From contig MEDT01000061.1 in assembly GCA_001724175.1 (NCBI GenBank), positions 1-48,170 of the forward strand: 48,170 nt of DNA, given 5' to 3'. A program made the translations under genes and the position numbers. This DNA is from Cytophagaceae bacterium SCN 52-12. Its GTDB lineage: Bacteria; Bacteroidota; Bacteroidia; Cytophagales; Spirosomataceae. Positions 9,601-17,379 of this stretch are shown one piece after another; the first letter of the stretch is position 1; the number at the start of each line of letters is the position of its first letter. Below the pieces are notes generated by a model. The model ran no database searches. It saw only the letters and a program-made list of their open reading frames with translations, and had not been told where the DNA came from.

Positions 9601-10065
9601 AATGCTCACGCCGGGCAGCCCCTCTCCTTTCTCATCCGTCACCACCCCTCTTACATTCCGGTCGGGAAAAGTTATTCTCAGCGCGGAACTCTGCTTCTCA
9701 ACCATTTTCTTTCTGAGCAGTATGCGGGAACCCAACACCTCATACTGCACCTGCATTGGACTGAACAGCTCGTCAAGCACGCTGAAAAGAGGACGGTTAT
9801 GCACGTTCAGCGACGCCTTTTGCCGCAGCTGTATGCTATGCGTGCTATAGATAAACTTCACCCTGGCCTGCTTCTCCAACTGGTTCAGGATCTTGCTCAC
9901 TTCTACGGACTCCACCTGTAAAGAGATCTCCCTGCTCAGGATTTCCTGGCCCCGAAGCGTATGCGCCAGCGAAATACCGCAGAAAAGCGAGGCTATGAGA
10001 AGCTGGGTTAGAGTTAGTTGCATAGACCTCAGGATAAACCGTTGTAGCGGTATACTTTTTTTCAT
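6625..10065 (-). CDS. SusC-family TonB-dependent transporter with STN domain
   Basis: 1146 aa, ATG start, N-terminal signal segment to about residue 38. An STN (secretin/TonB short N-terminal) domain spans about residues 45-118, a carboxypeptidase-regulatory-like domain about 135-220 (VRGVVTDEKGEGLPG), then the plug (EELVVVGYGTQKKVNLTGAV onwards) and a 22-strand-type barrel ending YSIGANIGF. It imports a bulky substrate captured by SusD across the outer membrane, driven by TonB. The STN domain is the part that contacts a FecR-type anti-sigma in the periplasm, so this transporter is also a signal transducer. FecR and ECF sigma genes lie directly upstream. The leader carries a strong inverted repeat (10111-10142). 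Confidence 0.94.
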   Translation of the reverse strand: MKKSIPLQRFILRSMQLTLTQLLIASLFCGISLAHTLRGQEILSREISLQVESVEVSKILNQLEKQARVKFIYSTHSIQLRQKASLNVHNRPLFSVLDELFSPMQVQYEVLGSRILLRKKMVEKQSSALRITFPDRNVRGVVTDEKGEGLPGVSILLKGSQQGTTTDGSGQYSMSVAGSESILIFSFVGYVSQEIVVGNSSTIDVSLVADTKALEELVVVGYGTQKKVNLTGAVASVGAEVLESRPVANLGQALQGNIANLNISQASGALGKGSNFNIRGNTSINGGSPLVLVNGIPMDINILNPNDIESVVVLKDAASAAIYGARAAYGVILVTTKSGKKDLKPNISFTTNFSTNTPVVKFETMDALERMRYMNEANIRINGRPYYQFDEYYEKAILAHYYDPSQPETFQHPNESPTQYAFSANTDWADVLLRNSYPQQQHTVGISGGSERFDYYTSLSYFNAKGITKNFNERYNRYNVMSNLNYDLAKWIKVGTKISINASNKVYPPNDASDNFNEDRNMFQVHQWPNWPVYLPDGNYASLGSVPNVLQMHKEGGYRTRDIFDSWLTGLVKLTPVKNMTVNMDYSFNIQDTEELDYRKRLPMYDRTGISGYYPYTNPSSVTRNNYNNRYQVFNAYADYENTLGKHYFKVMAGFNQESARYRFFQAKREKLIVESMPFMDLSYGERYTSDSESEYAIRGVFSRVNYSFDDRYFLEFNGRYDGSSKFPKSDRFAFFPSLSLGWRIDNEGFFSTLRDKISMLKLRASYGNLGNQNVTGYYPYVATYTSGLAGYLINSDNPMAVYAPGLVSPTLTWETVTQQDLGIDFGLFGNQLTGSFDLYRRDTKNMLTRSQTLPATLAVSEPQANAADMKTVGFDMTVGWNKSSGNFKYGVSLILSDYRATITRYSNPSGLISDYYVGQKVGSIWGLVTGGLFQSDEEAAALDQSQINGRKRVAGDLYFVDLDGDGKITRGTQTLSNHGDMSIIGNNTPRYSYGLRSNVSWKGFDLDVLFQGVARRDLVIAGNYFVNQYNDEWGVQGKIGTDWWSETNRDAYFPRPLITGGTDVTTPQTRYMQNAAYLRLKQLTLAYTIPTAVAQKIGSKRIQVYFSGNNMWEATKMVHIVDPEQSSAMSYPLNRAYSIGANIGF

Positions 10066-10110
10066 ACTTTTAAGAAGTTTTTGTTATGAGACAATGGCAA
10101 AAACAATTCA

Positions 10111-10147
10111 CATTCCGGAAGTGTTCGCCCACTTTCGGGATGTTTTT
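10111..10147 (+). terminator. Terminator-like hairpin antisense to the left-arm susC leader
   Basis: CATTCCGGAAG (10111-10121) pairs with CTTTCGGGATG (10132-10142) as an 11-bp stem with two G-T wobbles, followed by TTTTT on the plus strand (10143-10147). susC is read on the minus strand and starts at 10065, so the T-tract is on the antisense side. It could end an antisense transcript, or simply be leader structure. Confidence 0.45.
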
Positions 10148-10260
10148 CAGACAATAGCAACCGTCTGTGACCGGTGTCTATTTTCGCAGAGCTTTCCGTA
10201 TTTTATCCATAGGCATGAAGGTTGTCAGGGTTGTTGGAGTAGTATTTGGTTAAGGGTTAA

Positions 10261-11307
10261 TCAATTTTCATTCCGGCATCCTTCCCCGGTTACGGTGTAG
10301 GTATTTCCTTTCTGCTCATAGCTGCCGTTGACCGAGCGGCAGATCAGGTCGAGCTGCATATGCAGGGGAAGACCGTTCAGATCGCCGGTAAAAACGCAGG
10401 GAAACAGAGCAGGTGAATTGACCGAGATCTCTACTTCGAAAGCTTTCGACAGCTTCGACAGAACATCTGGCAGGACTTCTCTGTCAAAAACAAAATCAGG
10501 GATCTCTTCCGGCGATCTGAACGCAACAGGGTCGTCGACAAGCTCGGGCACCAGCTTCCTTGACGTTTTTTCAAATACGACGCGCTGGTTAGGCGTCAGG
10601 ATGACAGCGTCGGCTTCAGGAGACTTCCCTTTTTTATCTTCGTATACCGACACGCTGCCCGAAACCACCTCTACTTCGATTTTACCGGCGGAAGGCAACG
10701 AACGTATATTAAAGCTGGTACCGAGAACCCGCGTGACCAGCCCGCCGCTGTATACGACAAAAGGCTTCTTTTCATCCCGCTTCACTTCGAAAAAAGCCTC
10801 TCCCTCCAGGTATACCTGCCTTAAATGCGCGTCGAATTTTACCGGGTAACGGATGCTGCTTTCTTTTCCGAGAATTACTTTGCTGCCGTCTTCCAGCGTA
10901 AGGCTCTGGGGCTTTCCTTCGCTCTGGAAAGTGATCACGCCCTCCTGCGCAACCGAAGAGATATCTTCCTGCATCATAACCCCGGCTGCATTGCCTGGAA
11001 CACGCGATTTCTGATGATAGTAGAAGCTTCCGATCCAGAATGCCCCGATGGCCGCCAGGAGCAGCGAGGCAGCTATCCCCTGCCGGAACTGGAACATGGT
11101 TTTCCAGAAGCCGCCCCGGCCCAGCACTTCGGTCGACAGCTTCTTCCACATACGCCGCTGCAGCCTGCTTTTCTCCGAATGATCGAGCTGCAGCTTACTC
11201 TGCGACAGCATGTTTTCCGACCACACCTCCACCTGCCGGCCCTCTTCCTCGTCACATTCTCCTGCAAGGTATTTCTGGAGCAGTATATCAAATTCGTGTC
11301 TGTTCAT
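10261..11307 (-). CDS. FecR-family anti-sigma regulator
   Basis: 348 aa, ATG start. The cytoplasmic N-terminal part (about 1-75) has the short helical FecR N-domain (YLAGECDEEEGRQVEVW), then one membrane helix (about 77-96, GIAASLLLAAIGAFWIGSFYY), then a periplasmic FecR domain with GEAFFEVKRDEKKPF and TRVLGTSFNIR, and a C-terminal DUF4974-like domain (LSKAFEVEISVNSPAL). It transmits occupancy of the SusC STN domain to the ECF sigma encoded 22 nt upstream. Pairing with that sigma and with the SusC at 6625-10065 follows from gene order. The 195-nt gap to susC suggests a separate leader or promoter there. Confidence 0.93.
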   Translation of the reverse strand: MNRHEFDILLQKYLAGECDEEEGRQVEVWSENMLSQSKLQLDHSEKSRLQRRMWKKLSTEVLGRGGFWKTMFQFRQGIAASLLLAAIGAFWIGSFYYHQKSRVPGNAAGVMMQEDISSVAQEGVITFQSEGKPQSLTLEDGSKVILGKESSIRYPVKFDAHLRQVYLEGEAFFEVKRDEKKPFVVYSGGLVTRVLGTSFNIRSLPSAGKIEVEVVSGSVSVYEDKKGKSPEADAVILTPNQRVVFEKTSRKLVPELVDDPVAFRSPEEIPDFVFDREVLPDVLSKLSKAFEVEISVNSPALFPCVFTGDLNGLPLHMQLDLICRSVNGSYEQKGNTYTVTGEGCRNEN

Positions 11308-11329
11308 TGAAATAGATCCCGAAGGCGAA

Positions 11330-11884
11330 CTAGTTATAAGATTGGTAAACCCTGAGCTGCTCCCGCAACAGCTTCAGCGACTGTGTGATATGATATTCTA
11401 CCCCTTTTTCCGAAATATTCAGCTTGCTGGCTATCTCCTTGACGGGCAGGTTTTCGAAGCGGCTCATCCTGAACACTTCGGAAGTACGCTCCGGAAGCTT
11501 TTTCATGACCTCATCGACCGCCTTGGAGAGATCCGAAAAATGGACGATCTCGTCGGTCGCGTAAGACTGCTGGATTTCGTTGAGTATAAGGTATTCCTGG
11601 TACTTGCGTTGCGTAATGCAGGATTTGATGTAATTGGTTATCCGGTGCTTGACAGCCACGACGAGGTAAGCGCTCAGGTTCCTGATAGATGCCTCCTCCC
11701 TCCTGCTCCAAAGGCTCTCAAACACGTCATGCAGTATCTCTTCAGCCTCTTCCTTTGTCCCTATCTCATGAAAGGCAACCCCGAACAACCGGTACCAGTA
11801 CCGGCAGTAAATTGCCTCGAAGGCTTTTTGGTTCCCTTCAATCAGGCAAGAAAGCAATTCCTCATCCGAGAAACGTTCGTACAT
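11330..11884 (-). CDS. ECF sigma-70 factor (Bacteroidota expansion family)
   Basis: 184 aa, ATG start. Region 2 is visible at about 20-85 (AFEAIYCRYWYRLFGVAFHEIG, then EEAEEILHDVFESLWSRR) and region 4 at about 125-180 (KLPERTSEVFRMSRFENLPVKEIA, helix-turn-helix KLNISEKGVEYHITQSLKLLRE). It lacks region 3, as ECF factors do. It should direct RNA polymerase to the left-arm promoters when released by the adjacent FecR. It shares a minus-strand orientation with FecR and SusC. The 148-nt gap upstream separates it from a second ECF gene on the same strand, so co-transcription of the two is possible. Confidence 0.93.
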   Translation of the reverse strand: MYERFSDEELLSCLIEGNQKAFEAIYCRYWYRLFGVAFHEIGTKEEAEEILHDVFESLWSRREEASIRNLSAYLVVAVKHRITNYIKSCITQRKYQEYLILNEIQQSYATDEIVHFSDLSKAVDEVMKKLPERTSEVFRMSRFENLPVKEIASKLNISEKGVEYHITQSLKLLREQLRVYQSYN

Positions 11885-12032
11885 AGCTAATAACTGGGTT
11901 AAGCGGCAGTTCGGCTAATAAGTCAACTATGTCGGTAATTTCCCTAGTAAGAAAATTTCTTTTTTATATAAATTCTTCAAATCGACACAGGAAGGCGGTG
12001 GATCGGAGGCTGGACGACCGGAGCGGAACGGC

Positions 12033-12623
12033 TCAGGATATGACCTGGAACAGGATCAAAAGAATATGGATAAGCTTCTCCCTGAGTAGCTTAAGGCATT
12101 TTGTAATGTGAAATTCTACCGTTTTCTCGACCACGTTCAGGGAAGCGGCGATCTCTTTGTTGGAAAGCCCGTTGCGGCTCAATTCAAAAACGGTGCGGCT
12201 TCTCTCCGGGATCGTATTCAGGATCTGCTCATACCGGTCCCTGGTATCTTCGTAGATGATCTTTTCCTCTACGCCGTTGCCTGAAAAATGACCGGAATTT
12301 TCGAGCGACAGGACATTGAGCGAGGTGGTCTTCGAGCTCATGACATCGCGCAGGAAGGATATTACCCTGTTCCTGACGGAAGTGTAAAGATAATTCCTGA
12401 CGTTACGGACGATGCTGATCTCCGACCGCTGGATCCATAACGCGATAAAAAGTTCCTGGACGATATCTTCCGAGACGTCTGCATGGCCCGTTTTCCGGTA
12501 GGCAAGGCGATACAGGTCTTCCGCATAGCGCTCGTGAAGACACGCAAAGGCCTCCTGGTCAGCGTCGTCCCGGACCAGCTGCCATAAATGCTCATCATCG
12601 TAAAGCCCGTATCGGAAAGCCAT
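12033..12623 (-). CDS. ECF sigma-70 factor, divergent to right-arm fecR
   Basis: 196 aa, ATG start. Region 2 (AFACLHERYAEDLYRLAYRKTG, SEDIVQELFIALWIQR) and region 4 (TIPERSRTVFELSRNGLSNKEIAASLNVVEKTVEFHITK) are clear. It is a paralogue of the 11330-11884 sigma. It is transcribed away from the FecR gene at 12774, across a 150-nt shared promoter region. By elimination it is the partner of that FecR and of the right-arm SusC, but its orientation would also allow it to run into the left-arm sigma gene, giving possible cross-coupling between the arms. Confidence 0.92.
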   Translation of the reverse strand: MAFRYGLYDDEHLWQLVRDDADQEAFACLHERYAEDLYRLAYRKTGHADVSEDIVQELFIALWIQRSEISIVRNVRNYLYTSVRNRVISFLRDVMSSKTTSLNVLSLENSGHFSGNGVEEKIIYEDTRDRYEQILNTIPERSRTVFELSRNGLSNKEIAASLNVVEKTVEFHITKCLKLLREKLIHILLILFQVIS

Positions 12624-12773
12624 TTTTTACCTTGCAGAAACGCGATAATTAATATATCCCTAATACTGCCCAAAAATACTTTAAAAAATTCGTCGATTTT
12701 CGCTAGGGTTGGAATATCCTGCTGCGTCCTGTTTAAAGAAGAGCAGATTCTTCTATGCTTATCAAACATAACC

Positions 12774-13796
12774 ATGGCCGGCAATTCCATCGATCCCGAT
12801 TTACTAGCGCGTTATCTCGACGGCACATGCAGTCCTGAAGAAGCTGCCGAGGTAGAAGAATGGTACCGCAGGATCCGGCACAGCGGCTCTCCGCCCGAAT
12901 TCAGCCAACCCCTGCATTTCCTGAAAGTCAGGGGAAAAATATCGGAAATGGAAGCTGCCCGGGAAAACCCGGCGCCCGTTTCCCGTACCGGCCGTACGGC
13001 CGCCTGGAAACGTTATGTGGCTGCCGCTTCGGTGCTCCTCCTGGTCGGCGTGACCCTGTTGCCCCGGCTGCTGAAAACAGACGGGAAAGCAAGCTCCGGT
13101 GAAGCTGCCGCCGTAACCGTATTTACCAATACGCTCTCCCGCATCATCAAATACCAGCTTCCCGACAAGAGCACCGTCTGGCTGCATCCCGGCGCTACCT
13201 TGCAATACGGGGAAACGGGGTTCTCGTCAGCCGGCAGGAAGGTACGGCTCACGGGGGAAGCTTTCTTTGAGATCGTCAGGGATCCGGCAAATCCCTTTAT
13301 CGTAGAGGTAGACAAGATGCGTGTAAGGGTACTGGGCACCAGCTTCCTGGTGAGGCCGGCCGACAGCCTGGCGAATTACGAGGTCGCGGTGGTTACAGGT
13401 AAAGTAGAAGTCTATTCGGAAAGCAGGGAGTCCGGCGCATCGTCGCCGTCTGTCGTGCTCAACCCATCCGAAAAAGCTTCCTTCCATCTTCCGACCGGGG
13501 CCGTTACGGCTTCCAGGATCACTACCGCCGATCCCCATATCGAAACCTGGCAGCCGGCCGATCTTTCTTTCGAGGACGCCAACCTGGCCGAAGTCGCCGG
13601 CCAGCTGGAGCTGAGCTTCGGCGTGAAGGTACATTTTGAGAACAGCGCGCTTGCCAATTGCGTCCTGAAAGCTTCTTTTGAGAACCACCGCCTGGCGGAA
13701 GTGCTCGACGCTATGTCGGAGATGCTCGAGCTTACCTACGAAATCAACCACGAACAAATCCTATTGAAGGGCAACGGTTGCCCTGCAGGTCCGTGA
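12774..13796 (+). CDS. FecR-family anti-sigma regulator (right arm)
   Basis: 340 aa from the ATG at 12774. A longer reading frame from 12588 exists, but its first 62 codons overlap the divergent sigma gene and lack family features. The N-domain is DLLARYLDGTCSPEEAAEVEEW, with one membrane helix at about residues 82-100 (YVAAASVLLLVGVTLLPRLL). The periplasmic FecR domain has GEAFFEIVRDPANPF and VRVLGTSFLVRP, and the C-terminal DUF4974-like part has LAEVAGQLELSFGVKVHF. It leads the right-arm operon, 183 nt before SusC. Expected role: relay from the SusC STN domain to an ECF sigma, most likely the divergent one at 12033-12623. Confidence 0.92.
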   Translation: MAGNSIDPDLLARYLDGTCSPEEAAEVEEWYRRIRHSGSPPEFSQPLHFLKVRGKISEMEAARENPAPVSRTGRTAAWKRYVAAASVLLLVGVTLLPRLLKTDGKASSGEAAAVTVFTNTLSRIIKYQLPDKSTVWLHPGATLQYGETGFSSAGRKVRLTGEAFFEIVRDPANPFIVEVDKMRVRVLGTSFLVRPADSLANYEVAVVTGKVEVYSESRESGASSPSVVLNPSEKASFHLPTGAVTASRITTADPHIETWQPADLSFEDANLAEVAGQLELSFGVKVHFENSALANCVLKASFENHRLAEVLDAMSEMLELTYEINHEQILLKGNGCPAGP

Positions 13797-13865
13797 CGAC
13801 CGTTCAACTTAAACCCGATACAGCCTATGATTAAAATTCAGCTATTCCCTACATCCTGCTTTTAA

Positions 13866-13896
13866 AGATCAGGAGTGCCTCCACACTCCTGAATCT
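13866..13896. terminator. Inverted repeat in the right-arm susC leader
   Basis: AGATCAGGAGTG (13866-13877) pairs with CACTCCTG-A-ATCT (13884-13896), a 12-bp stem with one bulged A, 84 nt before the susC start. On the minus strand it is followed by only a short TTT. It holds the same place as hairpins in the other two susC leaders. Confidence 0.5.
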
Positions 13897-13979
13897 TCAC
13901 GAAGCTTTTCCCTTGATTCATCACACAAAGTGCATGAAGCAGCTTCATTTTGTTCATTCGAAAATAAACACCCAAACCT

Positions 13980-16900
13980 ATGCATTTTCCAAGTAAAAAC
14001 AAGACAGCATATCGTATTATGCGGATATCGATTCTACAGGTCTTGCTATCGGTAATGTTAGCGTTCGGAGGATACGCCAGGGAATCAAGCGCCCAGGAGC
14101 TCCTCAAAAAAAACGTAAGCATCGAATTGAACGGCGTGTCACTTCAGCAGGCATTGAATGCCCTAGAAAAACAGGCCGGCGTAAAGTTTGCTTACAGCCG
14201 CAGCATTATCCGGCTGAGCGAAGTCGTCAATGTCAGGGCATACAATGAGCCGCTCGGGCAGGTGCTCGGACAATTGCTGCTTCCGCGCGGCATCGAGTTT
14301 CAGCAGGGCAAAGGACAGATCCTCCTGAAACGGAAGCGGGATGATCATTCCAGGCCTCCCCGGGCGGAATCTATCCCGGAAGGCACGCCGCCGCCGCTGG
14401 AAATTTCCGTAAAAGGAACGATCACCGACCCTAAGGGAGAAGTATTGCCCGGTGTGAGCATCCTTCTGAAAGGAACCCAGCGGGGCACTACCTCGGACGA
14501 ATCCGGCAGGTTTTCCCTTTCCGTCCCGGACGAGAAATCGGTACTGGTCTTTTCCTACGTAGGCTACATATCGCGGGAAGTCGTGGTAGGCAGCCAGGCA
14601 AACTTCGATATCACGCTGCATGAAGACGTCGCCCTGCTCGATGAGATGGTGGTGGTAGGGTATGGAAGCCAGCGCAAAATCAACCTTACCGGCTCGGTAT
14701 CGTCTGTCGGCGGAGAGCAGATCAGCCGCCGCACGGTCTCGCAATCCTCGCAGCTTCTCCAGGGCGTCGGCAGCGGCCTCACCGTAAGACAAACCTCGGG
14801 CGAGCCCGGCGGCGACCAGGCTTCCATACAGATCAGGGGCATGGGGACCTTCAGCAGCGCGGGCAACAATCCCCTTATCCTTATCGACGGCGTCCCGGGC
14901 TCCATCAACTCGGTCAATCCCAACAACATTGAAAATATTACGGTCTTAAAAGACGCCGCATCGGCTGCTATTTACGGCTCAAGGGCCGCGAACGGGGTGA
15001 TCCTCGTTACCACTAAGGAAGGTACCAGGGGTAAGATGAAAGTCGGGTACGAAACCTTTGTCGGCGTCCAGTCGCCGACGGAGCTGCCGCAATATGTAGA
15101 CTCCTGGGTATATGCCGAGATGTTTAACGAGGCCAGGATCAACGAAGGGCAAAGCATCGTGTACACGGAAGAGGAGATAGAGAAGTTCCGCTCAGGGCTC
15201 TATCCCGACGAATACCCGAATAAACACCACCTGAGAGACCTGTTTAAAACCGGCAACGGGCTCCAGACGAGGCATAACTTTACCGTCCAGGGAGGAAGCG
15301 AGCAATCCACTTACCTGATCTCGACCGGGTACCTGCGCCAGAACGGCCTGATACAGAACAACTCCTACGACCGGTATGACCTGCAGCTCAACTTCAGCAA
15401 CCAGCTGAAAGAACGACTGAAGCTGAGCGCCAAGATACTGGGTTACCAGTCTGTTAACGACAAGCCGGCCGGCATAGCCTCCAACGGCACGCGCACAGGC
15501 GATATCTACTCGATCGTACAGGCCGCCAACCATCATACCGCGAACATCCCCGGCAGGCGATCTGACGGCACCTACGGCGTAACGCAGGGCGTTTCAGTAG
15601 CGGAAGGAAGGCTGGCGAGCGGCTCGTTCGGCCTGACGCGCATCACCAACCTGCTGACCAATCTCGCCCTCGACTGGGATGTGCTCAAGGACCTTAAGTT
15701 CACAAACCGCCTGAGCTACCAATGGTACCATTCCTTCAACCGGCTGTTCGGCGCAAAATTCACAGCCGACCCGCTCTGGACCTTCGGTCCGTCGCAGGTC
15801 GACGTAAGCACTTCCAACAACCGGGAGCTGATGTTCGAGTCGCTCCTCAACTACAACAAGTCGATCGGGGAACATTCGCTGGGGCTGCTGGCTGGGTTTT
15901 CGTCGCTGACCAGCAACGCCCACTCCCTGGGCGGCTACCGCGACAATTTTCCCAGCAACCAGCTCTACCTGCTCAGCGCCGCCTCGCCTGTCAATGACAG
16001 CAATTCGGAAAGCGAATCGGTCTGGAAGCTGGTCTCTTTCTTCGGCCGCCTGAACTATGCCTATAAAGGGAAGTACCTCCTGGAAGGAAATCTCCGGTAC
16101 GACGGCTCATCGAGATTTGCGCAAAAGCGCCGCTTCGGCCTCTTCCCTTCGTTCTCGGCCGGCTGGAGAATATCGGAAGAATCATTTTTCGACGTCGCCT
16201 GGATCGACAATCTCAAGCTCCGCGTATCGCACGGCGTGCTCGGCAACCAGCAGATAGGCACCTATCCCTACCAGAAAACACTCGCTCTCGGATCGGTTTA
16301 CCCGATCGGGGTGACCGAAACCATACGCCCCGGCATACAGCTCGCCCGGCTGCCGTTCGAAAACATTACCTGGGAAACCACCCGGATCTCCAACGCCGGC
16401 GTCGACCTGGACATCCTGAAGGGAAAGCTCAGCCTGTCTGTCGACTATTACAATAAATACACGGATAACATTCTTTACCAGCTTACCGTCTCGCAGGTGC
16501 TCGGCATGACGGTGGGAGAACAGAATGCAGGTAAGGTACAGAACAAAGGCTGGGAGTTTGAGCTCGCATACCGGGAGCAGATTGGCAACCTGTCGCTTAA
16601 GGTACAGCCCAACTTCTCGCTAAACAACAATAAAGTCATCTCCCTCGCCGGGATAGAACGCGATATCGCAAGAGGGCTGTTTGTGGGAAGCCCGCTCACC
16701 TCCATCTACGGCTATGAAACCGAAGGGCTCTTCCTCGACCAGGCCGATATCGATACCTACGCCACGCAAAATTATATCGCCAAACCCGGGTTTCCCCGCT
16801 TCAAAGACATCAGCGGCCCCAACGGTGCTCCCGACGGGATCATATCGGCCGAATACGACCGCAAGATCATCGGGAGCCAGTTCCCGAAGCTGTCTTACGG

Positions 16901-17375
16901 AATGAACATTTCAGCCGATTTTCACGGCTTCGACCTCTATCTCCAGTTCCAGGGACTTGGCGGCTACCGGACCCTGATCCAGGGCGACGAGCAGGCCTTC
17001 AATAACTTCGGCAACATCCAGCAGTGGCATGTCGACAACCGGTGGACGGAAGAAAACCCCGACCGGTATGCCAAATACCCCAGGCTGGAGCTTGCCTATC
17101 ACGCTTCGCCCTGGGAGGTGAACCTGGACTACTGGACCAGGAACGCCAGCTTCGTGCGGCTGAAAAACCTGCAGCTCGGCTACAACTTCCCGGCTTCGTT
17201 TCTCAGTAAGGCGAAGATCGACCACCTGAGGTTGTATGTCCATGCCGAAAACCTGCTCGGCTTTAACAGCTACTATCCCGGCTGGGACCCGGAAATGGAA
17301 ACAAGAGGCACCCAGACGGTTTCCTACTACCCGATCACCCGGACATTGAGCCTGGGGCTGAATATTCAATTTTAA
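13980..17375 (+). CDS. SusC-family TonB-dependent transporter with STN domain (right arm)
   Basis: 1131 aa, ATG start, with another in-frame ATG 13 codons in. The signal segment is about residues 14-38 (ISILQVLLSVMLAFGGYARESSA). STN domain about 42-110, regulatory-like beta-sandwich about 143-225 (VKGTITDPKGEVLPGVSILL), then plug (DEMVVVGYGSQRKINLTGSV) and barrel ending LSLGLNIQF. SusD follows after 4 nt. The STN domain couples import to the FecR/ECF pair upstream. It is only moderately similar to the left-arm SusC, so the two arms may see different ligands. Carries long frames on the opposite strand that are coding shadows. Confidence 0.94.
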   Translation: MHFPSKNKTAYRIMRISILQVLLSVMLAFGGYARESSAQELLKKNVSIELNGVSLQQALNALEKQAGVKFAYSRSIIRLSEVVNVRAYNEPLGQVLGQLLLPRGIEFQQGKGQILLKRKRDDHSRPPRAESIPEGTPPPLEISVKGTITDPKGEVLPGVSILLKGTQRGTTSDESGRFSLSVPDEKSVLVFSYVGYISREVVVGSQANFDITLHEDVALLDEMVVVGYGSQRKINLTGSVSSVGGEQISRRTVSQSSQLLQGVGSGLTVRQTSGEPGGDQASIQIRGMGTFSSAGNNPLILIDGVPGSINSVNPNNIENITVLKDAASAAIYGSRAANGVILVTTKEGTRGKMKVGYETFVGVQSPTELPQYVDSWVYAEMFNEARINEGQSIVYTEEEIEKFRSGLYPDEYPNKHHLRDLFKTGNGLQTRHNFTVQGGSEQSTYLISTGYLRQNGLIQNNSYDRYDLQLNFSNQLKERLKLSAKILGYQSVNDKPAGIASNGTRTGDIYSIVQAANHHTANIPGRRSDGTYGVTQGVSVAEGRLASGSFGLTRITNLLTNLALDWDVLKDLKFTNRLSYQWYHSFNRLFGAKFTADPLWTFGPSQVDVSTSNNRELMFESLLNYNKSIGEHSLGLLAGFSSLTSNAHSLGGYRDNFPSNQLYLLSAASPVNDSNSESESVWKLVSFFGRLNYAYKGKYLLEGNLRYDGSSRFAQKRRFGLFPSFSAGWRISEESFFDVAWIDNLKLRVSHGVLGNQQIGTYPYQKTLALGSVYPIGVTETIRPGIQLARLPFENITWETTRISNAGVDLDILKGKLSLSVDYYNKYTDNILYQLTVSQVLGMTVGEQNAGKVQNKGWEFELAYREQIGNLSLKVQPNFSLNNNKVISLAGIERDIARGLFVGSPLTSIYGYETEGLFLDQADIDTYATQNYIAKPGFPRFKDISGPNGAPDGIISAEYDRKIIGSQFPKLSYGMNISADFHGFDLYLQFQGLGGYRTLIQGDEQAFNNFGNIQQWHVDNRWTEENPDRYAKYPRLELAYHASPWEVNLDYWTRNASFVRLKNLQLGYNFPASFLSKAKIDHLRLYVHAENLLGFNSYYPGWDPEMETRGTQTVSYYPITRTLSLGLNIQF

Positions 17376-17379
17376 CCCT

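Noticed and set aside
12588-12773. Upstream extension of the right-arm FecR frame
   Set aside because: It overlaps the divergent sigma gene and its residues do not resemble a FecR N-terminus; the ATG at 12774 starts the family domain properly.
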